Source of the DNA: Algoriphagus boritolerans DSM 17298 = JCM 18970
Lineage (GTDB): Bacteria > Bacteroidota > Bacteroidia > Cytophagales > Cyclobacteriaceae
DNA: 62,770 nucleotides
Direction: 5' to 3'
Assembly (NCBI RefSeq): GCF_900108085.1
Contig: NZ_FNVR01000024.1
Location: forward strand, 1 to 62,770
Shown here piece by piece: positions 1 through 9,451 of the stretch (positions are counted from its first letter, which is position 1; every line of letters begins with the position of its first letter). Under the pieces are notes generated by a model. That model saw only the letters and a program-made list of their open reading frames with translations. It was not told the DNA's origin and made no database searches. Position numbers and translations under genes: made by a program.

Positions 1-344
1 AGCGGGCTACCGACGTAGAGCCCGTCTTCGGCCATCTCAAATACAACAAAAGAATGGGCAGGTTCCTGCTCAGAGGCAAAGAAAAGGTCGAAATAGAAAC
101 AGGCCTGTTAGCCATCGCTCACAACCTGGCCAAAAAGGCCGGGTAAAACCTCCTCGCTCTACTTTTTCAGCCTTAGCGGACATTTTTCTCCCCCCAATAA
201 TCCCAATCCGCTAAAAATCAGCCGAAAAATCACTAAACTTTACGCTGACTGAAAGTCAAAAAAAATGGAGACCAAAAACTGAAAATCGGCCTCCATTGCG
301 TAAATTCGGCTATTCAAATTTTAATATGAAATTTTGAGACAGCC
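1..344 (+). mobile_element. 3' end of an IS1182-type insertion sequence
   Basis: The window opens inside this element. It contains the transposase C-terminus (3-146) and then about 190 bases of non-coding DNA. I place the right end at 344, where TTTTGAGACAGCC (332-344) matches base for base one terminus of a small MITE at 52,771-52,783. No target duplication can be read because the left end lies outside the window. The exact right boundary is an inference from that match. Confidence 0.65.
3..146 (+). CDS. IS1182-family transposase, C-terminal fragment (partial)
   Basis: The reading frame runs in from the left edge of the window and stops at a TAA at 144-146, giving 47 residues. They include VEPVFGHLKYNK, then RFLLRGKEKVEIE and LLAIAHNLAKKAG. 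This is the characteristic end of IS1182-type DDE transposases: the Glu of the VEPVFG block is the last acidic catalytic residue, and the RGxxKVxxE and AHNLxK blocks follow it. The fragment has no internal start and is 5'-truncated only by the window edge, so the full gene may be intact upstream. Confidence 0.8.
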   Translation, partial: RATDVEPVFGHLKYNKRMGRFLLRGKEKVEIETGLLAIAHNLAKKAG

Positions 345-423
345 TCTTTTTTTTAGTAAATCATTTTGGAAAGGGAATTTTTCCAAACCTATTTTTAGCC
401 TAAATTAGACCAAGCTTACTCTA

Positions 424-660
424 ATGAGATACATTTTCATTGTTCTGTTTTTTATTCTGCTCGCATCATGCGAAGAACTGACCGATGTCAAGCGGGTGAA
501 GGGTCCTTGTACCATTCAATTAACAGATGGAGGGACAATCACAACTCAGGATGATATTGAGATTTTGGAAGGGACCGGTACCATCACGTATCGGGATGAA
601 GATGGAAAATTATGGTCCATTACAGCTTCGGAATACGTCAGTTACACTTGTGGAAATTAA
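424..660 (+). CDS. Small lipoprotein of unknown function
   Basis: A 78-residue protein with a short hydrophobic N-terminus and a clear lipobox, LASC, with the lipidated Cys at residue 16. The mature part is about 62 residues, polar and rich in Thr and acidic residues, and has a second Cys near the C-terminus (YTCGN). No known domain is recognised. The ATG is the only sensible start because it opens the signal peptide. The gene lies between the IS end and the 3' end of the broken glycosidase, and its stop directly abuts the pseudogene's convergent stop codon. It may be cargo or a bystander of the insertion. Confidence 0.6.
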   Translation: MRYIFIVLFFILLASCEELTDVKRVKGPCTIQLTDGGTITTQDDIEILEGTGTITYRDEDGKLWSITASEYVSYTCGN

Positions 661-1556
661 CTAATCCAAGGAGTTTAAAATCAAAGTCCAGTCATTCCCT
701 CTTCCCGAACTTGGTGGAGTTATGGATAGATTGATCCCTTTGCAACTTGATTTCCGTTATTTCCCGGGAATTTCACCCCGGTTCGGGGATCTATCCAAGA
801 TACCTTGAAGAAATATCCTTTGCCATTTTCTAAATTAATGGAGTAGCTCTTTCCTGTAAGAAAGCACCAAACCTCCTGCTTGATCCCTGCTTGCAACGAT
901 GTAGCTTATATCGTCTGGATTAATCAATGGCAAGTAATCCCTAGTCAGGATTCGATCAAAGTAGGGTTGGCTAAGGATCAGATTTGTAAGGTACTACACT
1001 TGATTAGCGAACTCCAAGTCAAGGGATTTATGCCAGGGCTTCAATGGAGCATTTTCCGGAGTTTTATTCAAGTCATCCAGCTGCCAAGCTGCATGGCAGT
1101 CCTAAGTTTGCCTTGCCGCACCTGCAAAAACATTCCAATACATGATTCGTCGAATGTCTGCGGCTTCACTGCACCCCATTCTTTGGCATTGAAGCATTTG
1201 GGATGTTCCTTGTATATAGGTTCCCCTTCGGTACGTGGTCTTTTGGGAGATAGACTGCGATCTTGGGCGATTTTCAGCTAAGTTGGCTGATTGGGGCAGT
1301 GTCCCGTTTTTCCAGATTTATAAATGGAGTTCCACTCTTGCCCTTTGGAGTGGAAATTCCATCCAATTCGGGTAAAATTACCGTTTGCACTACAGCGAAG
1401 CCTTTTGCTTTTCTTGTATCCAGGTAATGATTCGTCTGATTTTCGTCCAATCGATGGTAGCGTTCCATGCGGTGTCGGCCATCCAAAAAAAGGCTTCCTT
1501 TCCATTGCCATCAGGTATTTATTTTCGGAATGAACTCGAATTGGGCCTCAGATTTC
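661..1556 (-). pseudogene. Decayed DUF4038 (apiosidase-like) hydrolase with collagen-binding-like C-terminal domain
   Basis: No long frame survives, but both ends of a known two-domain family can be read across frames. From 1,556 down: PIRVHSENKYLMA, then (after a shift in the T run near 1,500) PFFWMADTAWNA, then (another shift) HRLDENQTNHYLDTRKAKGF and VVQTVILPELDGISTP. After a gap come GEPIYKEHPKCFNAKEWG, DIRRIMYWNVFAGAA, PLKPWHKSLDLEFANQV and LSQPYFDRIPD. The C-terminus reads KGYFFKVSWIDPRTG and TPPSSGRGNDWTLILNSLD, with a TAG at 661-663. The family is about 450 residues and only about 300 codons remain, so a middle segment is deleted as well as several shifts. It lies downstream of the MFS gene on the same strand, which suggests a former sugar-use operon. 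Confidence 0.75.
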
Positions 1557-1625
1557 TTAAACTATTGACTAGAAAGTAGAAAGGAGTGAAAAGAAAACGG
1601 TTGTTTACTTTTTCATAAAGCGGGC

Positions 1626-1652
1626 AAAAAAAAGCAGCCCGAAGGCTGCTTT
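1626..1652 (-). terminator. Rho-independent terminator of the MFS gene
   Basis: AAAGCAGCC (1631-1639) and GGCTGCTTT (1644-1652) form a 9-bp stem with a 4-base loop. Read on the minus strand it is followed by a run of eight T. It starts 9 bases after the stop codon of the MFS gene. Confidence 0.85.
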
Positions 1653-1660
1653 GGATTTGA

Positions 1661-2887
1661 TTAATGTGCGGTTGCAACGGCTGGTTTGGAGCCTTTTTGC
1701 CAGACAAAGAAAATAATAAATAAGACAATTAGAAGACCGGGGAAAAGGAGCATTTTTTGAAGCGTTTCCTGGCCGGCTGCCAACTCAAGTGCATCGCCAG
1801 CAAGTCCTGCGGCACTTTGACTTGCTCTGGATGCATCAATCCAACCTCCAATGATAGGTTGGAAAATCGCCGTAGAAAACATTCCAACCCCTCCAATAAT
1901 CGACATCCCCAATGCACCGGAAAGCGGTACTCGCTGCGCTACTGCGCCGACCATAACGGGCCAGAAATAGCAGACTCCGATGGCAAATATTACCGCGGCA
2001 ACATAAGCCATTGGACCTGTGACCGTACTGAATAAGAAAATACCAATAGAAGCGAATATTGCTCCGCCAAGTAATACACCGGTTTGGCCTAAAGCCTTAA
2101 CAACGGGACCTGCAAAGAATCTTCCAACAGCCATCACTCCGGTAGTAAGGGCTAAAATCAACATTGGACTGGCTCCACTGGATCCCATGATCAAACCTAC
2201 CCACTGCTGAGGACCGAATTCAGAAATCGCGGTCAATGCCATACAGATGAATAGGAAGATGAACACAGGACTAAGCATGGCCTTGAAGTTTGAACTTACA
2301 GAGGTAACTCCCTCTACTTTTGGCTTAGGGAATACTTTGCCAAAGAAAAGAATGGCATAAGCAACTGTAGGGATCATCATTACCCATACTTGTGATTGCC
2401 AAGCAAATCCACCATCGGTCATGAATTTAGAAACTAAACTACCCAGTACAATTCCGCCTGGGAACCACATGTGGAATCTGTTTAGCATCTTATTGAGCGT
2501 GGTACCTGAGTACATATCGGCAATCAGTGGATTACATGCCGCTTCCGTACAGCCATTCCCGAAACCGATAAATAGAGTTGAGATCAAAAGTGTGGTGTAT
2601 CCATCGGCATAAATCGTGAGTAAAATACCCAAAGTATGGGTAACAAAAGCAATCCTCATAATATTGGCAGGACCTACGATATGGTAGAATAGTCCTCCCA
2701 GAATCATAGAAATCGGGAATCCGAGAAACCACATGGAATTGATAAAGCCTAGCTGTTCAGCTGTGAGGCCAAAGGATTCGCCTAATTGAGGCAAAATTCC
2801 AGCTCGTATTGAAAACGAGAAGGCGGTGGTGATTAGTGCCAAACAACTTGCGTTGAAAAGAGCACTTTTGTTGATGGTTTGAGTCAT
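1661..2887 (-). CDS. MFS transporter, probable sugar permease
   Basis: About 408 residues, almost entirely hydrophobic, with the 12 membrane segments and central cytoplasmic loop (around residues 195-210) usual for the major facilitator superfamily. Distinctive pieces are GNGCTEAACNPLIADMY near residue 110 and the Trp/Pro-rich FHMWFPGG. I start it at the ATG at 2,887 (MTQTINKSALF); the longer frame to 2,941 would need a TTG and add a charged tail. No Shine-Dalgarno sequence is visible, as is common in Bacteroidota. The substrate cannot be read from the sequence. The adjacent downstream glycosidase remnant on the same strand suggests a carbohydrate. Confidence 0.85.
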   Translation of the reverse strand: MTQTINKSALFNASCLALITTAFSFSIRAGILPQLGESFGLTAEQLGFINSMWFLGFPISMILGGLFYHIVGPANIMRIAFVTHTLGILLTIYADGYTTLLISTLFIGFGNGCTEAACNPLIADMYSGTTLNKMLNRFHMWFPGGIVLGSLVSKFMTDGGFAWQSQVWVMMIPTVAYAILFFGKVFPKPKVEGVTSVSSNFKAMLSPVFIFLFICMALTAISEFGPQQWVGLIMGSSGASPMLILALTTGVMAVGRFFAGPVVKALGQTGVLLGGAIFASIGIFLFSTVTGPMAYVAAVIFAIGVCYFWPVMVGAVAQRVPLSGALGMSIIGGVGMFSTAIFQPIIGGWIDASRASQSAAGLAGDALELAAGQETLQKMLLFPGLLIVLFIIFFVWQKGSKPAVATAH

Positions 2888-3005
2888 AGATTCGTGCTTT
2901 GGTTTTTGGGTTGGATTAAACTTTTTCTTGAAACGGTTCAAAATAGAAAAAAAAAAGGATTTTGCTTTCCCGTACCGAAAATTATTCCTCGAATGGAATC
3001 AGATA

Positions 3006-5792
3006 CTATTGCAGAACCAAAAGAGATCCAACTATTTTCTTTTCAAATTGGTAAAGTGGGTTTTTGCCAATCATCACAACCACGTAAGTTCCGGTAGGAA
3101 TTGAAGTCCCTGAAATTGTTCCATCCCACAAGAGAATGGGCTCACCAAATACAATCTCGTCGGTCTTGTCAAAGTGGATTAAGCTTCCTTGTCTAGTCAG
3201 GATAAATAACTCAACAGATGTAATTCCCTCTGATACGATCACTTCAAAATTTCTTTCGGGGTCGCCCAAAATCATTGCATTTGGGAAAACATACTGAAAG
3301 CTGCAAGCATCAAAAGTTCGGAATGAAGTGAAGAATTCACACCCATCTTCAGTAACCACTTTAAGTTGATATTCTCCGATTTCCCCGGGAGAAAACAGCG
3401 GATCGGTGGAGACTAATTCCTCGCCAAAATACCAAAAGTACCCAGCAAATTCTCCAGGGTCCAATATGGGGCCTTTTTTACCTTCGGAACAGACTCCATA
3501 TTTCTCATCGAGCATGGGTAAAGTGAGCAGTTCACTTTCTTCTACCAAAATAAAGTTTCTCCCGATTTCACAACCCAGTCTGTTGTAGGCTACAGCCTCA
3601 TAGGTACCTGGGACAGTTACTTCGATTTCAAAAAGGCCGTAGTTTGCTGTGAGTTCTTGCCTTTGATCATTTTCACCATAAAATATCCATTCCGTCTCTG
3701 TTACCTCTTCTTCATTGGTACTCAATGTGACGCGGGCAAAGTTAGGATTTGGGCAAATTTTAGTTGCTTCCAAGTCCATTGGAACTTCTGTGATAGGAGC
3801 TACCACTTCAAATTCAACAGGGGATACCGGACAAAAACCACTTTGTAAGGGTTGCACCAACAATGAGAAGTTTCCAAGTCCCGTTGGGAAAAATTCCCTT
3901 CCTCTTCCTACAATGTCGCCCTCATCATTCAGCCACCTGATACTTGCATCTTCGATTGCAATCCCTTGGAGGTCAATTCCGTATTTTATGGGATCGAAGC
4001 ATTTTTCTACAGCTAAAAAGGGTGAGAAAGAAATCGACGAGGATAATGTAGCGGTAAATTCAATTTTTTTGGGGCATAGCGAAGCGTTTGCATTTTGGCC
4101 GATCCCTAGAATGGAGTAAGTACCGGGTTCAGTTAGTGTAAATCCATTACCTGAACTGACCGTTTCAGTGCTTCCATCCGGATAGGTGAGTGTGAAAGAT
4201 AAATTTTGCCCGGTATCTGGGATTAATGTGAACGTTTCACAGATATTTAGTGCTGTTGGTACGGTGAATTCAACTTGAGAAGAATTCCCTATGACAATTT
4301 CTTGAATTGGATAGGTACACCCTCCTTCCTTTATCTCTAAGAGATAGGAGCCTCCAGTCAGCGTGAATGAGGCTTGGCCATTAGAAGGGATTTGTCCGAT
4401 TCCTATTTCCCCTCTGCCGATCTCGAGAACCCGATATTCTCCTGCACTTATGGATCTCTCAAAATCAATGGAGACTGTTCCTCCACTTACACCTTCAGAA
4501 CCGCATGATTCATTCTGTACAGTCACAATCGGACTCGGTAGTGTTGGTGGATTCACTGCGTCTAATTTCACCAATTGGGTGATTTGGCAACCGTTTCTTT
4601 CTACAACCACAGAATACACCTGAGGAATGAGGTTGCTGAAAATTCTTTCCTCTCCGGCAGAGAGTGCTCCTTCTATTACGTTGATTTCCTGAATATATAA
4701 TGCATCAACGTTTGAGTCCGCCTTTACGGCAAAAGAACCATTTTGGCCAGTACATTCATCGGGTTGGTCAAGAATACTTATAGTTAACTTAGGTGCCTCA
4801 AGAACTTCAAATCCGATGATTTTCTCCGAAATACAGTCAGGGTACTCGGGTGTGGCCGTTTGAAATGTGACTAGATAGAGTCCGGGGCCTGAGAGATCAA
4901 CTGTCTCAATATTGGTTTCAAACCCGGAATTAATTTTGGTTTTTGATCCGGTGAAATCTTTTTGGATAAACCAGTCTCCCGAAAAGGGGGTGTCTAACTT
5001 GAAGTTTACTGATTCACCTTCGCAAACACTTGTCGAAGAAGCGACAATTTCAAAGTCGATTGGTGGTCCAACAAAGGTGGAACCCTTAATCACACAGGAG
5101 CGATTACCAGAGGCATCTGTTTTAAAAAGTTCAACCAGGTAAAACCCTGCGGAGTAGGCAAGTAATTCATTTCCTGTTCCGATGGTATTTTCCTCAATAT
5201 CTTTCCAAACAATAGTGAACTCAGAAATGTCTTGATTTGCTGGATTCAATGCAGTGAGGAGTGTTGGCTGTCCTGAGCACAACAAGTAATCTGAAAGCAG
5301 GGATAATTCAGGTCCCATCTCTACGCTCACCGGTAATACTTTTTGATAGAAATTAGAATTGGTTCCCCGGCGGATGCTAAGACTAACCGAGTACCTGCCA
5401 ACCGCAGGAAATACAACCTGAATAGTTTCCAATTGCTCCCCTCCACTTCTGGAAAAAATTATCTCACCAGACGAATTGCTTACTTCCCAACTATACACAT
5501 CTCCCGGATCTCCTCCTGCACTATAGACACCTAATACACTTCCGAAAACTAAACACAGGTTTTCCGGGCCGACCAATTTTGCTTCAGCCCTAGTTGGGTA
5601 TGCGATGGGGATATTCCGGGCGTATCGTGTAGAATAGGGGCTTCCAGTAACGAGAAGAGGTAGAAATTGAATTGCCCAAATAAACAACATCCCAATCTTC
5701 CTTTTTGGAAATTGAGTCTTAGCCAACAATCTAGAGGTGTTTTTGAAGTGTTTTACAAAGCAAATGCTCTCAGAAATTGAGATTCGTACCAA
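3006..5792 (-). CDS. Giant surface protein with type B T9SS C-terminal domain (paralogue 3 of 3)
   Basis: A 928-residue predicted extracellular protein. After a signal peptide (hydrophobic core about residues 35-50) come repeated Ig/PKD-like beta domains, rich in paired Cys, Gly and Thr. The last ~97 residues start at YVFPNA and include LLWDGTISGTSIPTGTYVV, the hallmark of the gliding-motility-associated (type B) T9SS sorting domain. The first domain (LCLVFGSVLG, SAGGDPGDVYSWE) aligns with the N-terminus of the next gene, so the two are tandem paralogues. The listed start is a TTG. A TTG near 5,729-5,732 may be better, because it leaves a short basic segment (KTQFPKRK) before the hydrophobic core, while the ATG at 5,690 would leave none. 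It lies 43 bases after the upstream paralogue, probably in one transcript. Confidence 0.8.
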   Translation of the reverse strand: MVRISISESICFVKHFKNTSRLLAKTQFPKRKIGMLFIWAIQFLPLLVTGSPYSTRYARNIPIAYPTRAEAKLVGPENLCLVFGSVLGVYSAGGDPGDVYSWEVSNSSGEIIFSRSGGEQLETIQVVFPAVGRYSVSLSIRRGTNSNFYQKVLPVSVEMGPELSLLSDYLLCSGQPTLLTALNPANQDISEFTIVWKDIEENTIGTGNELLAYSAGFYLVELFKTDASGNRSCVIKGSTFVGPPIDFEIVASSTSVCEGESVNFKLDTPFSGDWFIQKDFTGSKTKINSGFETNIETVDLSGPGLYLVTFQTATPEYPDCISEKIIGFEVLEAPKLTISILDQPDECTGQNGSFAVKADSNVDALYIQEINVIEGALSAGEERIFSNLIPQVYSVVVERNGCQITQLVKLDAVNPPTLPSPIVTVQNESCGSEGVSGGTVSIDFERSISAGEYRVLEIGRGEIGIGQIPSNGQASFTLTGGSYLLEIKEGGCTYPIQEIVIGNSSQVEFTVPTALNICETFTLIPDTGQNLSFTLTYPDGSTETVSSGNGFTLTEPGTYSILGIGQNANASLCPKKIEFTATLSSSISFSPFLAVEKCFDPIKYGIDLQGIAIEDASIRWLNDEGDIVGRGREFFPTGLGNFSLLVQPLQSGFCPVSPVEFEVVAPITEVPMDLEATKICPNPNFARVTLSTNEEEVTETEWIFYGENDQRQELTANYGLFEIEVTVPGTYEAVAYNRLGCEIGRNFILVEESELLTLPMLDEKYGVCSEGKKGPILDPGEFAGYFWYFGEELVSTDPLFSPGEIGEYQLKVVTEDGCEFFTSFRTFDACSFQYVFPNAMILGDPERNFEVIVSEGITSVELFILTRQGSLIHFDKTDEIVFGEPILLWDGTISGTSIPTGTYVVVMIGKNPLYQFEKKIVGSLLVLQ

Positions 5793-5835
5793 CAGCTCAA
5801 AAAATGTTCCAGTTGATGTCGCTTAGGAAAGCATG

Positions 5836-8800
5836 CTAGTTAATGAACAAAATTGATCCTAATTGTTCTTTAGTTAAATTCTTTTCATTATTTCTGAAAT
5901 TCATCCGGTAGGCATAAGATCCAGGAGGTATTTTCTGCCCGTTGAAATACCCATCCCAAAGGCAAGTGGACTCTTCGGAAATCAAGGATGTTTGTTTGCA
6001 GTGAAATATTACTTCGCCCCATTTGCTGAAAATCCAAATCTCCAATTCATCGATAAGGTAATTGGTGTAAATCAGGAAAGGTTTGTCCGGATTCCCCGGT
6101 TGGATGGCATTCGGAAAAACAACCCTCAATTCACACTCTTCTTCTGTAAAAAACGAAGTTTCATAGGCACAACCTTCGGTGCTGAAAACAACCAATTTGT
6201 ATTGGCCAAGTTGATTTGGTTTATAAGTCGGGGAATTACTTACCAAGTTGGTTTCAAAATACCATTCATAGTTAGCAAAGTTACCGGGATTAATTTGTGG
6301 ACCGATTTCGTACCGTGGACAAATTTGATAGCTTTCTTCCACAATGGGTCTAACAGAATCGGTACTTCTTAAAATAAGGACTTGATCTCTGCCCAACAAA
6401 CAGTCAAATTGGTTGAAAATCAATACTTCGTAAGTTCCCTCTTTGGCAGCAAGAATTTCATCTTGATTAGGTTCGGTCGGTATTCTAGTTCGATTGTTGT
6501 TTATATCGGTATACCACCATTCGATAGAGGATACTTCTGACAGATCCGCATCGACTTTTAATGCTGCGTCAGGTTGATCTGGGCAAAGTGTCTCAGCAAT
6601 TATTTCAGTAACTAAACTCAATACAGGAACTGGAGCCTCAAAGCTGATGGGCTCGATTTGACAGGGGATTGATCCTTTGGGTTGAACTTCTAAAGTGAAA
6701 GTTCCATAGGTAGAAAGAATTAAATTCTGATCACTTCCAATGAGATTTCCGCTTTGGTCACGCCAAAATATATCTACCTCTGAAACTGTATAATTTCCTA
6801 TTTCTGCACTGAATTCATAAATACCGGTACAGCTGAGGTCTTGGAGTTTGGGAGAGAATTCAACAGCCTGATTTAGGGTGACTTCCATAGTTTGCTCGTC
6901 AGGACAAAGAACTGATGTGGGGTCTGGATTAAATCCAAAAAAAGTATAAATCCCCTCTTGATTAAGTATAAATGTTTCAGTTGAAGCTTTGGTTACAATC
7001 TCTCCATCTGGATATGTAACTGTAAAATCAAGATCTTGATTTGTTTCGGGCGAGAATTCATAAGTCTCACAGATGGAAAGTGTTTCAGGAATCTGAAAAG
7101 TAACCCGATTTGGAGTGACATCCACTTCAATCGAATTTCTACCTAATTCGCAGCCGATACCTGTTGGTCCTACTTTGCCTATTTCTGGTATAAAACTAAA
7201 AGCTGAAGCTTCATATATTCCGGGGACATCTACTGTTATTTGTGTTGAATCTTTAAATTCAAGCAAAAGGGTGATCTCTCCTGACTCCTCAAACCTCCGC
7301 CAATAAATATCTGTAACCTCTTCCTCAAAGGTAGTTTCAAATGAAATGGTTGCGGAAGGCTTGAGTTCACATAATTTAGTTGATGACAAGCTAACTTCAA
7401 CCTCAAGGACTGGTTCTTGAATGATAAATTCCTTTGGAGGGATAGGACATGCTTCACTGTTTTTTGATTGCACATCAAGTTTAAAGAGTCCAGTTGAAAT
7501 TGGAATTAGTTGAATTCCTTCACTGACAATTTCATCTTTTTCATTATACCATGTGAAAAGTAGATTTTCAGGATCTCGACCAAAAATTTCCGCTTCATAG
7601 GTTCTGTTTCCAAAGCAATCCTCCCGAACAAGTATAGGTTCGAATTCAACCGGATCTACCAAAACAACATTAAATTCCTTTGAAGTAGGACACAAGTCGC
7701 TTGCTGTTAAAGGTTTACCTATGATTTTATGTTTTCCCGCTTGGTTAATAACAAGAGGTTCGCCAGCAGGCTTTACCTCCTGTGTCCCGTCTGGAGCTAT
7801 CAGGGTAAACTCTAAATTTTCACTGGTAGTTGGTACTAGGTCAAATGATTGGCAGATAGATAATTCCGAAGGAATTGAAAACTGAACCTGATTTTTCCCA
7901 GGAATTTCAAAATATTCTTTTCTCGGCGCAGTGCAACTATCTAAATCCAGCAATTCAAAGACAAATTTTCCTCCTGGAATTGTGACAGGTATTTGGCTTT
8001 GGTTAAGAAAACTACCCGAAGTGGCTGTTTCTCCTTTTTCAGTTAGGACTCGGAAGTATCCATCAGAAGGCCCATTCTCTAACTTAATGGTAAAACTGCC
8101 TAATTCTTTCCCGGTGTCGGTACAAGTTTCCCCTTTAAAATCAATCAAATCATAGATTAATTGGGGGGGAGTAATTTCTATTGGTACCACAGCCGCATAG
8201 GAATTCACACATGGCCCCAAAGCACTGGTTAAGTTATAAGCACCAGACTCAAGGTTTTGGATTTCATAAATTTCTCCGGCTGCCAGTGAAGGTGTAGAAA
8301 ATTTTGTCTCCTCAACAAAAATATAATCTATAGCAGTTAAAGCTCGCACTCGTAGAGTTCCATCAGCAACATTACATCCACTTGAGCCGATTGGGTCAAG
8401 AATTTCAAAATCTGGCAATGGGGAGTAAGTGATTCTTTTGGACTTTTTGATGACACACCCTGGAACATCTGGATTTACTACTTCAAAAATCACATCGTAA
8501 TTCCCGGTAGAACTCAACAATGCGCCTGGATCAATATTCACCGAACTTCCGGTATTTATAAAATTTAAATTTGTTTCTCCTTCTTTTTGAGTATACCAAT
8601 TTCCAGAGATATTAGGTTCAGTTGAAAACAACAAACCTTGATTTGGACAAACGATATCACCATTAGAATTAATTTCAAAAATTGAAGAGTCTATTATAGT
8701 TGAACTAAGTGACCTATAGCAATCCTGTAATCCATCTTTTGAGGGGATAAAAAAATCGACTGTATAATTTCCTGATGAAGTAATGACGATGGTGTTATTT

Positions 8801-9366
8801 GTCCCTATTACTTTACCATCAGAATCTTTCCATTCAAATTCAAAAAGAGGAAGGTTAGGACTGCTAGGACTTACAGCGCTGATTGTTAATGGGTCAGCTC
8901 CGCAAAGTTGATAACTGGACTTCAATACCACCTCCGGAGCAGGCTGAACAAATATATTTTTAGTTTGCTTTGGAAAAGGGATGGATGCCCTACTCACAAT
9001 CAATTCAATTTGATAGGAACCTGATTGTTCAAATGTGTAGGATATGGTTTCGAACCCACCTTTTCTATTAAAAACCTCCTGACCGGATGTATTGAAAATT
9101 TTCCACTCATAAACATCCAAGGTTGGATCTCCACCTCCAGAAAACTCGCCAATTACACTTCCAAATTGGATGCAGAGTCTATCGGGGCCGGTGATAGATG
9201 GGGTATTGAATTCCGTTTGAGCCAATTTCGAAAAAAAAAATTCCTCCCCAAGTAACCTGATGGCTCCACTTGCAAATGCAAGCACCAAAACCAGGATACT
9301 GGCTAATAAGGAAGACTTTAAAACAGGAGAATTCAATTTTCTTTTTAGTAGAAATCGTTCTGACAA
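5836..9366 (-). CDS. Giant surface protein with type B T9SS C-terminal domain (paralogue 2 of 3)
   Basis: 1,176 residues: a signal peptide (hydrophobic core about residues 17-35 after a basic LLKRK segment), a first domain with LCIQFGSVIG and GGGDPTLDVYEW, a long series of Ig/PKD-like beta modules, and a type B T9SS domain in the last ~98 residues (VFPNAIQPGNPDKPF, then CLWDGYFNGQKIPPGSYAY). It is collinear with the 928-residue neighbour but has extra middle modules. Such proteins are exported through the T9SS and attached to or released from the cell surface. No ATG precedes the signal peptide in this frame; a TTG at 9,366 is the likely start. An ATG preceded by AGGAAG lies about 20 bases upstream in another frame, so a sequence or real frameshift near the start is possible. 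Confidence 0.8.
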   Translation of the reverse strand: MSERFLLKRKLNSPVLKSSLLASILVLVLAFASGAIRLLGEEFFFSKLAQTEFNTPSITGPDRLCIQFGSVIGEFSGGGDPTLDVYEWKIFNTSGQEVFNRKGGFETISYTFEQSGSYQIELIVSRASIPFPKQTKNIFVQPAPEVVLKSSYQLCGADPLTISAVSPSSPNLPLFEFEWKDSDGKVIGTNNTIVITSSGNYTVDFFIPSKDGLQDCYRSLSSTIIDSSIFEINSNGDIVCPNQGLLFSTEPNISGNWYTQKEGETNLNFINTGSSVNIDPGALLSSTGNYDVIFEVVNPDVPGCVIKKSKRITYSPLPDFEILDPIGSSGCNVADGTLRVRALTAIDYIFVEETKFSTPSLAAGEIYEIQNLESGAYNLTSALGPCVNSYAAVVPIEITPPQLIYDLIDFKGETCTDTGKELGSFTIKLENGPSDGYFRVLTEKGETATSGSFLNQSQIPVTIPGGKFVFELLDLDSCTAPRKEYFEIPGKNQVQFSIPSELSICQSFDLVPTTSENLEFTLIAPDGTQEVKPAGEPLVINQAGKHKIIGKPLTASDLCPTSKEFNVVLVDPVEFEPILVREDCFGNRTYEAEIFGRDPENLLFTWYNEKDEIVSEGIQLIPISTGLFKLDVQSKNSEACPIPPKEFIIQEPVLEVEVSLSSTKLCELKPSATISFETTFEEEVTDIYWRRFEESGEITLLLEFKDSTQITVDVPGIYEASAFSFIPEIGKVGPTGIGCELGRNSIEVDVTPNRVTFQIPETLSICETYEFSPETNQDLDFTVTYPDGEIVTKASTETFILNQEGIYTFFGFNPDPTSVLCPDEQTMEVTLNQAVEFSPKLQDLSCTGIYEFSAEIGNYTVSEVDIFWRDQSGNLIGSDQNLILSTYGTFTLEVQPKGSIPCQIEPISFEAPVPVLSLVTEIIAETLCPDQPDAALKVDADLSEVSSIEWWYTDINNNRTRIPTEPNQDEILAAKEGTYEVLIFNQFDCLLGRDQVLILRSTDSVRPIVEESYQICPRYEIGPQINPGNFANYEWYFETNLVSNSPTYKPNQLGQYKLVVFSTEGCAYETSFFTEEECELRVVFPNAIQPGNPDKPFLIYTNYLIDELEIWIFSKWGEVIFHCKQTSLISEESTCLWDGYFNGQKIPPGSYAYRMNFRNNEKNLTKEQLGSILFIN

Positions 9367-9451
9367 TCAATTTACTAAAGTACATCATTTACTTCCTTCA
9401 AAAAAATTTCTAAAAAAATGGGTAGCCTGCTGTTAACTAAACTTATATACT

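Noticed and set aside
880..1281. 133-codon plus-strand open frame
   Set aside because: It is antisense to the readable remains of the DUF4038 hydrolase, and its composition (many Cys, Trp and His, no domain) is that of a chance frame.
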